Below, piece by piece: positions 33,319 through 41,410 of a stretch of DNA of 64,000 bases (its first letter is position 1; the number at the start of each line of letters is the position of its first letter). Below the pieces are notes generated by a model, which was not told the DNA's origin, did not search any database, and was given only the letters and a program-made list of their open reading frames with translations. The DNA comes from Nitrospira sp. (GTDB lineage Bacteria > Nitrospirota > Nitrospiria > Nitrospirales > Nitrospiraceae). The DNA lies in NCBI GenBank assembly GCA_016715825.1, contig JADJXO010000002.1:124001-188000 (forward strand), written 5' to 3'. The translations under genes and the position numbers were made by a program.

Positions 33319-34563
33319 TTATCGATCACATTCACCCATTACAATATCGTAGGTACCAAAAATCGTACAGGCATCCGAGATCATATAACCTCGAGCCATG
33401 TGGTCAAACGCACCCATGTGCACGAACGATGGGGCGCGGATCTTCAGCCGATATGGCTTTCCACCTCCCGTACTGACGATGTAAAAGCCCAGCTCGCCCT
33501 TGTGTGCCTCAGTCCCGCAGTAAATTTCTCCAGGCGGCGCATCGAACCCCTGTGAAAAGAGTTTAAACTGCTGGATCATCGCCTCTAAGTTGGTGAAGAC
33601 TCGTTCTTTCGGCGGGAGGGTCACGCTTGGAGCATCCGCCATAATGGGCCCTTCCTGCATCTGTTCCAGACATTGCCGAATAATTTTGACACTTTCATAG
33701 AGTTCCATCACTCGGATCCAATACCGATCATACGTATCGCCGTTTTTCCCGACCGGCACGCTGAACTCACACTTTGGATACGCGCTATAGGGTTCATACT
33801 TGCGCAAGTCGTAGTCCACCCCTGATCCGCGGAGCACAGGGCCGCTCAACCCAAAACTAACCGCGTCTTCGGCAGAAATGACGGCAACCCCTTTCGTACG
33901 CCCGATCCAAATGCGGTTCTTCTCAAGGAATACCTGATATTCATCGATCTTCGCCGGGAAATAGTCTAAAAACTGTTTAAGCTTGTCGATCAACGCCGGC
34001 GTCAAGTCACGCTCCACCCCGCCGATTCGATACCAACTGGTTGTCAGGCGAGCGCCGCACAGTTCGTTGAACCAATCGAGCAGTATTTCTCGATCCCGAA
34101 ACGTATAAAAAAAGACGGTCATGGCGCCGATATCAAGCGCCTGGGCACCCAGCCAAAATTGGTGACCGATAATGCGTTGGACTTCCGCGACAATCGTTCG
34201 AAGATATTCCGCCCGCTCCGGCACCTGCAGGTTCAAGAGTTTTTCGACGGCACGGCAGTAGGCAAAGTTGTTATACATCGCGCAGACGTAGTCCAACCGA
34301 TCCGTATGTGGGATGAATTGATGGTAGGTTCCGTCTTCTGCGAGCTTTTCGACCCCACGATGGAGATAGCCCATCACCGGAGTAGATTTCACCAGCCGCT
34401 CCCCCTCCAACTCGAGAATCACCTTCAGCACACCGTGCGTACTTGGATGCTGAGGCCCCATATTGAGCAAGAGCTCCTCGGTTCGCAGCGTCGGAAGGCT
34501 CTCGCTTTCCGGATGCTCTGGATCGATCTTATAGACGGTGGTTCTTTGGTCTTCGAAAGCCAT
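33319..34563 (-). CDS. nuoD: NADH-quinone oxidoreductase subunit D
   Basis: The 49-kDa subunit forms the quinone pocket with NuoB. 414 residues; NMGPQHPSTHGVLKV (about 34-48), YLHRGVEKLAE and the ending DIVMGECDR are family signatures. It is separate from NuoC, unlike the CD fusion of enteric bacteria. nuoG follows after 89 bases. Confidence 0.96.
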   Translation of the reverse strand: MAFEDQRTTVYKIDPEHPESESLPTLRTEELLLNMGPQHPSTHGVLKVILELEGERLVKSTPVMGYLHRGVEKLAEDGTYHQFIPHTDRLDYVCAMYNNFAYCRAVEKLLNLQVPERAEYLRTIVAEVQRIIGHQFWLGAQALDIGAMTVFFYTFRDREILLDWFNELCGARLTTSWYRIGGVERDLTPALIDKLKQFLDYFPAKIDEYQVFLEKNRIWIGRTKGVAVISAEDAVSFGLSGPVLRGSGVDYDLRKYEPYSAYPKCEFSVPVGKNGDTYDRYWIRVMELYESVKIIRQCLEQMQEGPIMADAPSVTLPPKERVFTNLEAMIQQFKLFSQGFDAPPGEIYCGTEAHKGELGFYIVSTGGGKPYRLKIRAPSFVHMGAFDHMARGYMISDACTIFGTYDIVMGECDR

Positions 34564-34577
34564 ATACTTTCAGAATC

Positions 34578-35075
34578 CTACCGGGACACTTCATCCAGAA
34601 ATTCAAACGTGTCTCGCCAGCCCTTGCCACGCAAGGGAAAATCTTTTCGCAACGGATACCCCTCGGTATAATCATCCGGCATAAGGATTCGACGGAGATC
34701 CGGATGATTTCGGAATCGGATACCCATCATGTCATAAACCTCGCGCTCCATGAAGTCGGCACCTTTCCAAAGGTCCGTCAAGGAATCAACCGCGCAATCC
34801 GACTCAGACACTCGAGTCTTGAGCCTGATACGATGACGTTTTCGAATGGAGTAGAACTCCCACACAACCTCGAATCGTTCTTCATCATCCGGCCAATCGA
34901 CGGAGCTCACGTGGACGATGTAGTCAAAATCCATCCATGGATCGTCTCGCATGAACTGGGCAACCTCATGAAGCTTGTCCCGCGAAACGGCCACAACCAC
35001 ATCACCGCGCCATTCCCCCAAACTGGTAATTCCCGACGAAAAAGCCTGTTGAATTCGATCGAGTAATGGATGCAT
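34578..35075 (-). CDS. nuoC: NADH-quinone oxidoreductase subunit C
   Basis: The 30-kDa subunit, 165 residues, with VHVSSVDWPDDEERFEVV and the signature segment EREVYDMMGIRFRNHPDLRR. Spaced 7 bases from nuoB and 14 from nuoD. Confidence 0.95.
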   Translation of the reverse strand: MHPLLDRIQQAFSSGITSLGEWRGDVVVAVSRDKLHEVAQFMRDDPWMDFDYIVHVSSVDWPDDEERFEVVWEFYSIRKRHRIRLKTRVSESDCAVDSLTDLWKGADFMEREVYDMMGIRFRNHPDLRRILMPDDYTEGYPLRKDFPLRGKGWRDTFEFLDEVSR

Positions 35076-35082
35076 GCGATGG

Positions 35083-35610
35083 TCAGACTTTCAAATTCGC
35101 CTTGATCTGATCAGGTTGAGTCACAAACACGCGCTTCTGCATAATGCGCTCTTGTAGTTTGAGAATCCCATCCAACAGGGCTTCCGGAGTCGGAGGGCAG
35201 CCGGGCACATAAATATCGACGGGAATGAATCGATCCACTCCCTGCACAACGGGATAGCTGTCATAAATATTGCCCGAGGTGGAACAGGAACCCATTGCAA
35301 TCACATACTTAGGCTCCGGCATCTGATCGTAGATCTTTCTGATCACCGGCGCCATTCGACGGCATACCGTCCCGGCGACAATCATCAAATCAGACTGCCT
35401 GGGGGAACCGCGGAACACGCCCGCCCCAAATCGGTCCATATCGTACCGTGAAGAGACGGCGGCAATCATTTCAATCGCACAACAAGCCAGACCAAAAGTC
35501 ATAGGCCAGAGGGAGCCCTTTCTCGCCCAGTTCACAGCTTTTTCCAGAGAGCCTGTAATGACGTCCGGAGCCCCATCTTTTTCATGTCGTCCTAACTGAA
35601 TCAGTCCCAT
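35083..35610 (-). CDS. nuoB: NADH-quinone oxidoreductase subunit B
   Basis: Binds the terminal [4Fe-4S] cluster N2 that reduces quinone: the tandem cysteines in FGLACCAIEM, the cysteine in GTVCRRM and that in VPGCPPTPEALL. The start at 35610 (MGLIQLGRHEKD) follows GAGGG and gives 175 residues. An upstream ATG at 35652 would add 14 residues encoded over the nuoA 3' end and lacks a ribosome site. Confidence 0.94.
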   Translation of the reverse strand: MGLIQLGRHEKDGAPDVITGSLEKAVNWARKGSLWPMTFGLACCAIEMIAAVSSRYDMDRFGAGVFRGSPRQSDLMIVAGTVCRRMAPVIRKIYDQMPEPKYVIAMGSCSTSGNIYDSYPVVQGVDRFIPVDIYVPGCPPTPEALLDGILKLQERIMQKRVFVTQPDQIKANLKV

Positions 35611-35617
35611 ACAGCCC

Positions 35618-36007
35618 TCAGTCCCACTCCAATGCCCCTTTGCGCCAAGCATAGACGTATGCCACGACGAAAAGGCCGATAAAGATGAGCATCTCGACTA
35701 GCCCAATGATCCCAATCTTCTTAAAAACAACCGCCCACGGGTAGAGAAAGATGACCTCAATATCAAAAATGACAAACAGCATCGCAAAAATGTAATACCG
35801 GACAGGGAATGGCATGCGCGCATCGGAAAATGGTTCAGACCCACACTCATAAGTCGTCAATTTTTCTGGTTCCGGGTACCTAGGTTGAACAAAATGACTG
35901 ATGAGCAACGTCACCATTCCAAATATCAAAGTCACAAAAATAAACAGAAGAATTGGGAAGTACTTAGTCAGGTACGCAATGAGAATTTCAGCGCCGTCCA
36001 TCCCCAT
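35618..36007 (-). CDS. nuoA: NADH-quinone oxidoreductase subunit A
   Basis: First gene of the operon; 129 residues with three membrane helices. YECGSEPFSDARMPFPVRYYIFAM is split by the conserved cysteine loop that contacts the quinone site. ATG at 36007 or 36001; the second is closer to family length. Confidence 0.95.
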   Translation of the reverse strand: MGMDGAEILIAYLTKYFPILLFIFVTLIFGMVTLLISHFVQPRYPEPEKLTTYECGSEPFSDARMPFPVRYYIFAMLFVIFDIEVIFLYPWAVVFKKIGIIGLVEMLIFIGLFVVAYVYAWRKGALEWD

Positions 36008-36039
36008 CTTCTTTCACAAAGCATTGACCTGGAAAGGGT

Positions 36040-36062
36040 ATTCCTCAACCGATTTGAGGAAT
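36040..36062 (-). promoter_or_regulatory. Perfect inverted repeat in the nuo leader
   Basis: ATTCCTCAA (36040-36048) and TTGAGGAAT (36054-36062) form a perfect 9-bp inverted repeat with a five-base loop, 33-55 bases upstream of nuoA. It could be an operator for a dimeric regulator or a hairpin in the nuo mRNA leader. No regulator is assigned. Confidence 0.4.
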
Positions 36063-36498
36063 CTTAGTGCCCAGCTCTCGGGGATAGCAAGAGAACAAAG
36101 GACCTAATTGCCATCGAGCCGAAAGCCCTAGCAATAAATGACAGGGCGTGGGGCACCGTTGCGAGGGCGTCACTGGCCTTCTACGGAATCACCCCTCTGA
36201 GGCTGGATCCTGATTGACATCTGGATCGATGCGAGAAGGCTCGGACCTGAACGGCTGGGCACCATCCCATTCTATTTGTAAGGGAGAAAAGATCTTGATC
36301 GTTCGGCGCCGGTGGATCTGTGTCTCGATTCGATGCTTCGTGCTGAACCACTTAGCTAGGGAGACTGGTTGCTTATGCGTCTTCACGTCTTCAGCACTCC
36401 GACAAGATTTCTGGGGAGGATGCCCCTGCACTCCCTCCGACCTCAAGGTAACACTGAGAGGAAATGCGGGTCAAACTCGATCAATCATGCTCAAATTC
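36063..36498. other. Divergent gap between nuoA and the OmpA-family gene
   Basis: Two overlapping open frames exist (36189-36446 minus and 36214-36543 plus), but neither has a ribosome site or recognisable domain and they exclude one another. The nuo promoter should lie near 36060-36150 on the minus strand; no strong sigma-70 pair was found. Confidence 0.35.
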
Positions 36499-36526
36499 TT
36501 GACAATGCAGCGCCTTTTGCTATGGT
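36499..36526 (+). promoter_or_regulatory. Sigma-70-like promoter of the OmpA-family gene
   Basis: TTGACA at 36499-36504 and TATGGT at 36521-36526 with a 16-base spacer, 34 bases before the start codon. The -35 box is perfect and the -10 box keeps the TA...T frame. Confidence 0.55.
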
Positions 36527-36560
36527 TTTCCAAAGGACTCTAGCCTAAAAGGAACGACCT

Positions 36561-38123
36561 ATGAAAACCGTGGCATGCCTTGTCTTAATCCTGTGTCTGA
36601 GCCTGAGCGTCTCACTCGATGGGGCACACGCCCAGGTTTCAGAGGTCGAATCCGTTCGGTTGGGTGATCGCGCGCTGGCATTCGCCAGCGGCTCCATCCA
36701 GAAAACATCCTCAATGGACGGGACCGTGAACTTGGTAACCGGCGATAATCAATCCTCGGGTAATCGAATGCTCTTGGGCAGGCAAGACCCGCTCTATCTT
36801 AAATTAAACAACTCAACTGACGTGGCAGTTGGAGATCTCTTTACGGTCTATCGCCGGGTTCGGAAGGTGTTCCACCCAGTCACTGGAGAATACCTTGGTT
36901 TTGTTGTGAATCGATCGGCAATCGTGAAAGTCACGGCTGCCAGTCATGCCCTTACCACAGCGAAGGCCGTTATCAGCTACGGACCTATCTCTCCAGGCGA
37001 CCGAGTAGTGCGGTTTGTTGCTCAAACGGCAGATATCGAACCAAGCCCCGTGGAACACGTTTCCGATCTCGAAGGGATGATCGTTGAACTCCAAGCGGAC
37101 CGATCGATGACGCTGGTAGCCCAATCGAATGTTGTGTACTTGGATCGAGGGTGGGAAGATGGATTGAAATCCGGCGATCTTCTCGATATCCAGCGTCAGA
37201 GCGCAGGACTTCCTCCGCGAACAATCGGCCAACTCAAGGTGCTGACGACTGAACCACGCACCGCTGTCGCCAAAGTCCTGAGGGTCACTACTCGGGTTAT
37301 GAAAGGAGATCGGTTCAAGTTCCTTGAAGCCTCCAAACCTATGCTGCCGCCCGTCGCAACAAACGAGGACTTGTCCGCGACACAACAGGCGACAGAAGTC
37401 ACTCCGGTTGATCTGGTATCCGGCAAGCTGGCAATCCAGGATGAGGCTGGTCAGAGCCGTCTCAATCTTGGTGAAATGGCCAAGTTCCTGCGCTACGACT
37501 CTGGAGACGCGGCCATTAAAACTGAAAATTACCCGATCCTGGATCAGTTGATCGAATACCTGCGGACCACTGACGATATGAGGCTGATCCGAATCGAAGG
37601 TCATACGGATAATGTAGAGATCGGCCCCTCTCTCAAATCCCGGTATCCCAACAACTTGGAATTGTCTAAGGTACGCGCCAACGGGGTCCTTCGGTATCTG
37701 CTGGAGAAAGGTGGAGTGGAGCCATCTCGTCTTAATGCGGTGGGGCTTGGGGACACCAAGCCAGTGGCCACAAATTCTGTTGAGGAAGGTCGTACGAAAA
37801 ATCGGCGGGTGGAAATTCTCCTGTACAATCCAGTCGCTGATCCTTCAACGCCTACATCCGATGCAAACACTCACGCACAATCTTCGGGTGGCAATCTTTC
37901 AACTCTAACTGCACGTGATAGCGACGACCAACAGACCTCCGCTCATGCCGGTTCAGACGATCCCGCTCGTTCGGGAACCCTGTCGCTGGGTGATTCTTCA
38001 CAAACTTCTGGAAGCGATGGGTCAAACACGGACAACGGCTCTGATCCGAGTGGTCCACCGACGGCAGACACAGATAAGCAAGATCTGCCTCAACAACCCG
38101 CTACCGGGACACCAGCGGACTAG
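36561..38123 (+). CDS. OmpA-family peptidoglycan-binding protein with disordered tail
   Basis: A 520-residue secreted protein: signal peptide 1-25 (GAHA-QV), a region of about 250 residues with FlgT-like beta segments (VGDLFTVYRRVRKVFHPVTG and GLKSGDLLDIQRQ), then an OmpA C-terminal domain (about 310-425) with IRIEGHTDNV, NLELSKVRANGVLRYL and GRTKNRRVEILL. The domain binds diaminopimelate in the cell wall. The last 90 residues are a Ser/Thr/Asp/Gln-rich low-complexity tail (SSGGNLSTLTARDSDDQQTS), unusual after an OmpA domain. It has its own promoter and is followed by a hairpin, so it is monocistronic. Confidence 0.85.
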   Translation: MKTVACLVLILCLSLSVSLDGAHAQVSEVESVRLGDRALAFASGSIQKTSSMDGTVNLVTGDNQSSGNRMLLGRQDPLYLKLNNSTDVAVGDLFTVYRRVRKVFHPVTGEYLGFVVNRSAIVKVTAASHALTTAKAVISYGPISPGDRVVRFVAQTADIEPSPVEHVSDLEGMIVELQADRSMTLVAQSNVVYLDRGWEDGLKSGDLLDIQRQSAGLPPRTIGQLKVLTTEPRTAVAKVLRVTTRVMKGDRFKFLEASKPMLPPVATNEDLSATQQATEVTPVDLVSGKLAIQDEAGQSRLNLGEMAKFLRYDSGDAAIKTENYPILDQLIEYLRTTDDMRLIRIEGHTDNVEIGPSLKSRYPNNLELSKVRANGVLRYLLEKGGVEPSRLNAVGLGDTKPVATNSVEEGRTKNRRVEILLYNPVADPSTPTSDANTHAQSSGGNLSTLTARDSDDQQTSAHAGSDDPARSGTLSLGDSSQTSGSDGSNTDNGSDPSGPPTADTDKQDLPQQPATGTPAD

Positions 38124-38131
38124 TTTCAACC

Positions 38132-38169
38132 GAAACCAGGAGCTCTGCGAAAGTGAAGTTCCTGGTTTC
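38132..38169 (+). terminator. Hairpin after the OmpA-family gene
   Basis: GAAACCAGGA (38132-38141) and TCCTGGTTTC (38160-38169) pair perfectly across an 18-base loop, nine bases after the stop codon. No U-run follows, so termination would be imperfect or Rho-assisted. Confidence 0.5.
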
Positions 38170-38252
38170 CCTCCATGCATCAACCAAACCTCTCCAGCAG
38201 GCATGCCGCGATACCCGATGTTCTTCGTAGTTCTTCACTGATAGAATGCAGA

Positions 38253-40526
38253 ATGGTTTCCGATACAGACTCGACCGCCATGAGGCGAAGTAATCCGCTC
38301 TATGCGGATGTCATTGTCCCACGTCATATCGAACGAGCTTTCACCTACCTAGTTCCCTCCACTTTAGCTCAAGCCATTAGCGTTGGAAGCCGTGTCCTTG
38401 TTCCATTTGGCCGTGTGATGCTGGAAGGAGCGGTTGTTTCGCTCACGCATGAGCTTCCAGCCGAGATAAGAACCGCCTCTCTTAGGGAAATCTCTTCTCT
38501 CGTACAGGATGGACGGAATCCGTTACTGTCCCCCAAGCTGTTCCAACTCTCTCGCGACATTGCTTCCTACTACGTTGCACCTTGGGGACAATGTCTTCGA
38601 CTAGTATCTTCCCCATTCGCAATGCGCCCGACTTCCCCCGCTCGATACATGACTACTCCGCAAGGGCGTGTCGCATTGGCAACCGGCAGTTGCCCTGACG
38701 ATCTGCGGCCAACTCTTCAGCGAATTGCCCGTCGAACGACGGGAATCCTTTCGTCGACTCTGCATCCGACGCGACGAGCAAGCACTCTACGGATCATCGA
38801 CACCCTCATCAAGAAGTCCTGGCTCGCTCGTGTGCCTCCGGACAACCCCAAGGTCGAAGAGCAGAAACAGCTCATGACACTGGTGTCGAATGAACAAGGT
38901 GACGGAGCACGGATGGACACCGCTCTATTCCATCCAAACCTTCCGGACTCAGATCTATCTTGGAGAACGCGCGTCAGCCAGTGCCTTCAAGGCAACCACA
39001 TGCAGAAACTCGTCCTACATGCTCCGTGGCCGGATCGGATCAGAAGACTTGCCGACGCTATTCACCAGACTCACTTACTGAAGCGGTCCACCATTGTAAT
39101 AACCGGTGAGATCGCGAGAGCCCTGTGGCTCAAGCAGCTCCTCTCAGCTCTCACAGGGCTTCATATTACCCTCGCACACACATCTTTCGGGTCGGATCGA
39201 TTGGAACGAAGTGAGACTTCAACTCCATCCGTGATCGTAGGAACTCGCTCTGTCATTTTCTCGCCCATTGAATCGATCGGACTGATCTGGGTTGAAGGAG
39301 AAGAGGATACCGCCCTCAAAGAGCCTCAGGAGCCTCGATATCATGCCCGGGAAGTCGCGGGTATGAGGGCGGAGAGTGAGCGAGCTCTGTTCGTCCTGGC
39401 CTCGGCACATCCATCGCTTGAGTCTAAATTCGACGCGACCGCCGAGCATTACGACGTTCAGCACAATGCGACGCTTCGACCAAGAATCGAGCTCGTTGAC
39501 CTCCGCAAGGAATCGGGGAAAACCCTATTCAACCTGAAACTGATCTCGGCGATCCAGGAAACCCTGAAGAGGCAGGCGAAAGTACTGCTTTTTCTCAATA
39601 GAAAAGGGTACGCAAGGACCTTGGTGTGCAGAGATTGTAGCTGGGTACCTCGCTGTGCCTTCTGCGCCGTTCCATTCACTTATTATCGGGAGGCCAGCCG
39701 TCTCACCTGCCGCTACTGTGGGACCTCAGATGGGTTGCCCGATTCCTGTCCCATGTGCCAGGCATCCCGTGTGAGTCCCATTGGAGAGGGCACGGAGCGA
39801 ATTGAAGCCGAAACTCGTCGCTTGTTTCCACAGGCCAAGATCGCACGGATCGATGGTGACACGCTTCGTCGATCGGCTGCCGCCCGCCAATTGTGGGAAT
39901 CCGCGAGGTCTGGGGCCTGGGACATTCTGATAGGGACCCAAGCACTGTTTCGCCGAGATCCTCTACCTCCACATGGATTGGTCGGCATTCTTCAAGCAGA
40001 TTCTGAGTTGTATATCTCCGATTTTCGATCAGCCGAACGGACCTATCAGCTTCTGATGGATGCTGCAGACCTGGCCTCCCCAGCCTCGGCAGGAGGTCGA
40101 GTCATCATCCAGACGCGATTTCCCACCCATCATGCCGTCCAAGCTCTGTTATCGGAAAACCCCGATCGTTTCTACCGGGAAGAGCTTGAGGCACGGCGGC
40201 TACTTAACTACCCACCGATGTGCCACTTGGCGGAGCTCTCGGTAACCGGAACAACCCGTGAGCTCGTTGAAGCAGCCGCAAAGCGATGGGCAATGGATCT
40301 TGGCCAGGTTGGTTCTGATCAAGGATCTCTGATCGTGCTGGGGCCCGTCCAGGCCATTAGTCCACGGCTTCGACACCACCAGCAACGAATGCTGGTCAAA
40401 GCCACTGAACAGAGGACTCTGAGTCGTCGAGTCCATGAATCAGTTCGGAGATTAGAGCGGCAGTACCAAAAAGGACGGATCAAGTTTGCCATCGACATAG
40501 ACCCTGTCGAAACGGGACAAGGCTAA
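38253..40526 (+). CDS. priA: Primosomal protein N' (PriA) with degenerate helicase motifs
   Basis: PriA reloads the replicative helicase at stalled forks. The 757-residue protein keeps the 3'-end-binding N-terminus (YADVIVPRHIERAFTYLVP), VGTRSVIFSPI, PRYHAREVAGMRA and the zinc-binding insert with four CxxC pairs (about 459-502; CRDC, CAFC, CRYC, CPMC). The ATPase motifs are lost: the Walker A position after LVLH reads APWPDRIRRL instead of GVTGSGKTEV (about 256-265), DEEH reads EGEED (about 348-352), SATPS reads SAHPS, and the motif VI arginines of QVAGRAGR read AADLASPAS. It should therefore bind forks without unwinding, as described for actinobacterial and Deinococcus PriA. The start is uncertain: 38175 and 38280 are alternatives. 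Confidence 0.88.
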   Translation: MVSDTDSTAMRRSNPLYADVIVPRHIERAFTYLVPSTLAQAISVGSRVLVPFGRVMLEGAVVSLTHELPAEIRTASLREISSLVQDGRNPLLSPKLFQLSRDIASYYVAPWGQCLRLVSSPFAMRPTSPARYMTTPQGRVALATGSCPDDLRPTLQRIARRTTGILSSTLHPTRRASTLRIIDTLIKKSWLARVPPDNPKVEEQKQLMTLVSNEQGDGARMDTALFHPNLPDSDLSWRTRVSQCLQGNHMQKLVLHAPWPDRIRRLADAIHQTHLLKRSTIVITGEIARALWLKQLLSALTGLHITLAHTSFGSDRLERSETSTPSVIVGTRSVIFSPIESIGLIWVEGEEDTALKEPQEPRYHAREVAGMRAESERALFVLASAHPSLESKFDATAEHYDVQHNATLRPRIELVDLRKESGKTLFNLKLISAIQETLKRQAKVLLFLNRKGYARTLVCRDCSWVPRCAFCAVPFTYYREASRLTCRYCGTSDGLPDSCPMCQASRVSPIGEGTERIEAETRRLFPQAKIARIDGDTLRRSAAARQLWESARSGAWDILIGTQALFRRDPLPPHGLVGILQADSELYISDFRSAERTYQLLMDAADLASPASAGGRVIIQTRFPTHHAVQALLSENPDRFYREELEARRLLNYPPMCHLAELSVTGTTRELVEAAAKRWAMDLGQVGSDQGSLIVLGPVQAISPRLRHHQQRMLVKATEQRTLSRRVHESVRRLERQYQKGRIKFAIDIDPVETGQG

Positions 40527-40948
40527 GCCGGTTTTTTCGCTTTCTTCATCGATCGCGACCCACTCGGCGTCCTTGAGCGCTCTTTGGAGAGTGGCGAATC
40601 AGGTGTCCGAGATCGATTGAACAACCCATACGCAAATGAGATCCAAAACACCGATGAAAAGAGACCGAGGACGACAGCAGAGAGTATCGTTCCCATTTCA
40701 GACTCAGGAACTGAGTCTGACGTCCCCTTGAGTTGAACCATCAACACAATTGGCCAGACTAAGCTTTCTAAGCCGAGCAAGAGCGTGGACCAGGCCCATG
40801 TTCGCGAGATCGACTCTGCCATCACCCATAGAAACAGGCCTACGGTGAAAGCCCACCCAAGCACGATGAACGGCGAAATACCGCCCCAGATCAGCCAGAA
40901 TCCGACGGTCGCAACCGTAGTACCAAGTATGACGTTCAGGAACTTCAT
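40523..40948 (-). CDS. Small integral membrane protein
   Basis: 141 residues with four hydrophobic helices (about 5-22, 27-45, 53-72, 86-110) and a basic, Ser-rich cytoplasmic tail ending KKAKKPA. No family recognised. Converges on priA with a four-base overlap of stop codons. Confidence 0.65.
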   Translation of the reverse strand: MKFLNVILGTTVATVGFWLIWGGISPFIVLGWAFTVGLFLWVMAESISRTWAWSTLLLGLESLVWPIVLMVQLKGTSDSVPESEMGTILSAVVLGLFSSVFWISFAYGLFNRSRTPDSPLSKERSRTPSGSRSMKKAKKPA

Positions 40949-41038
40949 AATCCCGACGGGTGGTCAGCTCGAACGGGAGAGTTTGACGGGGCTGCATGGT
41001 GATGTCAACAGAGGGAGGTAAGCGCACGGGGGGCTCAA

Positions 41039-41410
41039 TTAGTCGATCATTTCTGAAGCAACCGTATCAAGGAGTACCTTCAGGTCGAAGGGCTTTTGAA
41101 GAGTCCGTCTGACGCCGAGCATCGTAGCGATATCTAAGACATTGCCGAAGCCGATGGCGTCAGATCCTCCGGTCATGGCAATCACACGAGCGTCGGGGAA
41201 TTCCCGTCGAAGCACCATAATGCCTTCGAGCCCATCTTGATCAGGCATCAGGATGTCCATGATCACAAGATCCACCGGCTTCGTACGATATCGCTCTACC
41301 CCCTCTTTCCCATCCCGAGCTTCTTCGACCTCATAGCCGGTTTGCTCCAGGGTTTCACGAATGAGCTGGCGGACTTGGTCCTGATCGTCAACTACGAGGA
41401 CCGACGGCAT
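41039..41410 (-). CDS. Single-domain response regulator
   Basis: A 123-residue CheY-like receiver with acidic pair D8-D9, phospho-Asp52 in VIMDILMPDQDG, Thr in AMTGG and Lys in LQKPFDL. The start MPSVLVVDD was chosen because an upstream extension to 41491 is not receiver-like. It overlaps the end of the preceding PAS kinase by 23 bases, so the two are coupled. That kinase lacks an ATPase domain, so phosphate must come from elsewhere. Confidence 0.88.
   Translation of the reverse strand: MPSVLVVDDQDQVRQLIRETLEQTGYEVEEARDGKEGVERYRTKPVDLVIMDILMPDQDGLEGIMVLRREFPDARVIAMTGGSDAIGFGNVLDIATMLGVRRTLQKPFDLKVLLDTVASEMID

Noticed and set aside
36189..36543. Two overlapping open frames in opposite directions upstream of the OmpA-family gene
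   Set aside because: Neither has a ribosome site, domain or sensible composition, and the plus frame runs over the promoter of the next gene.
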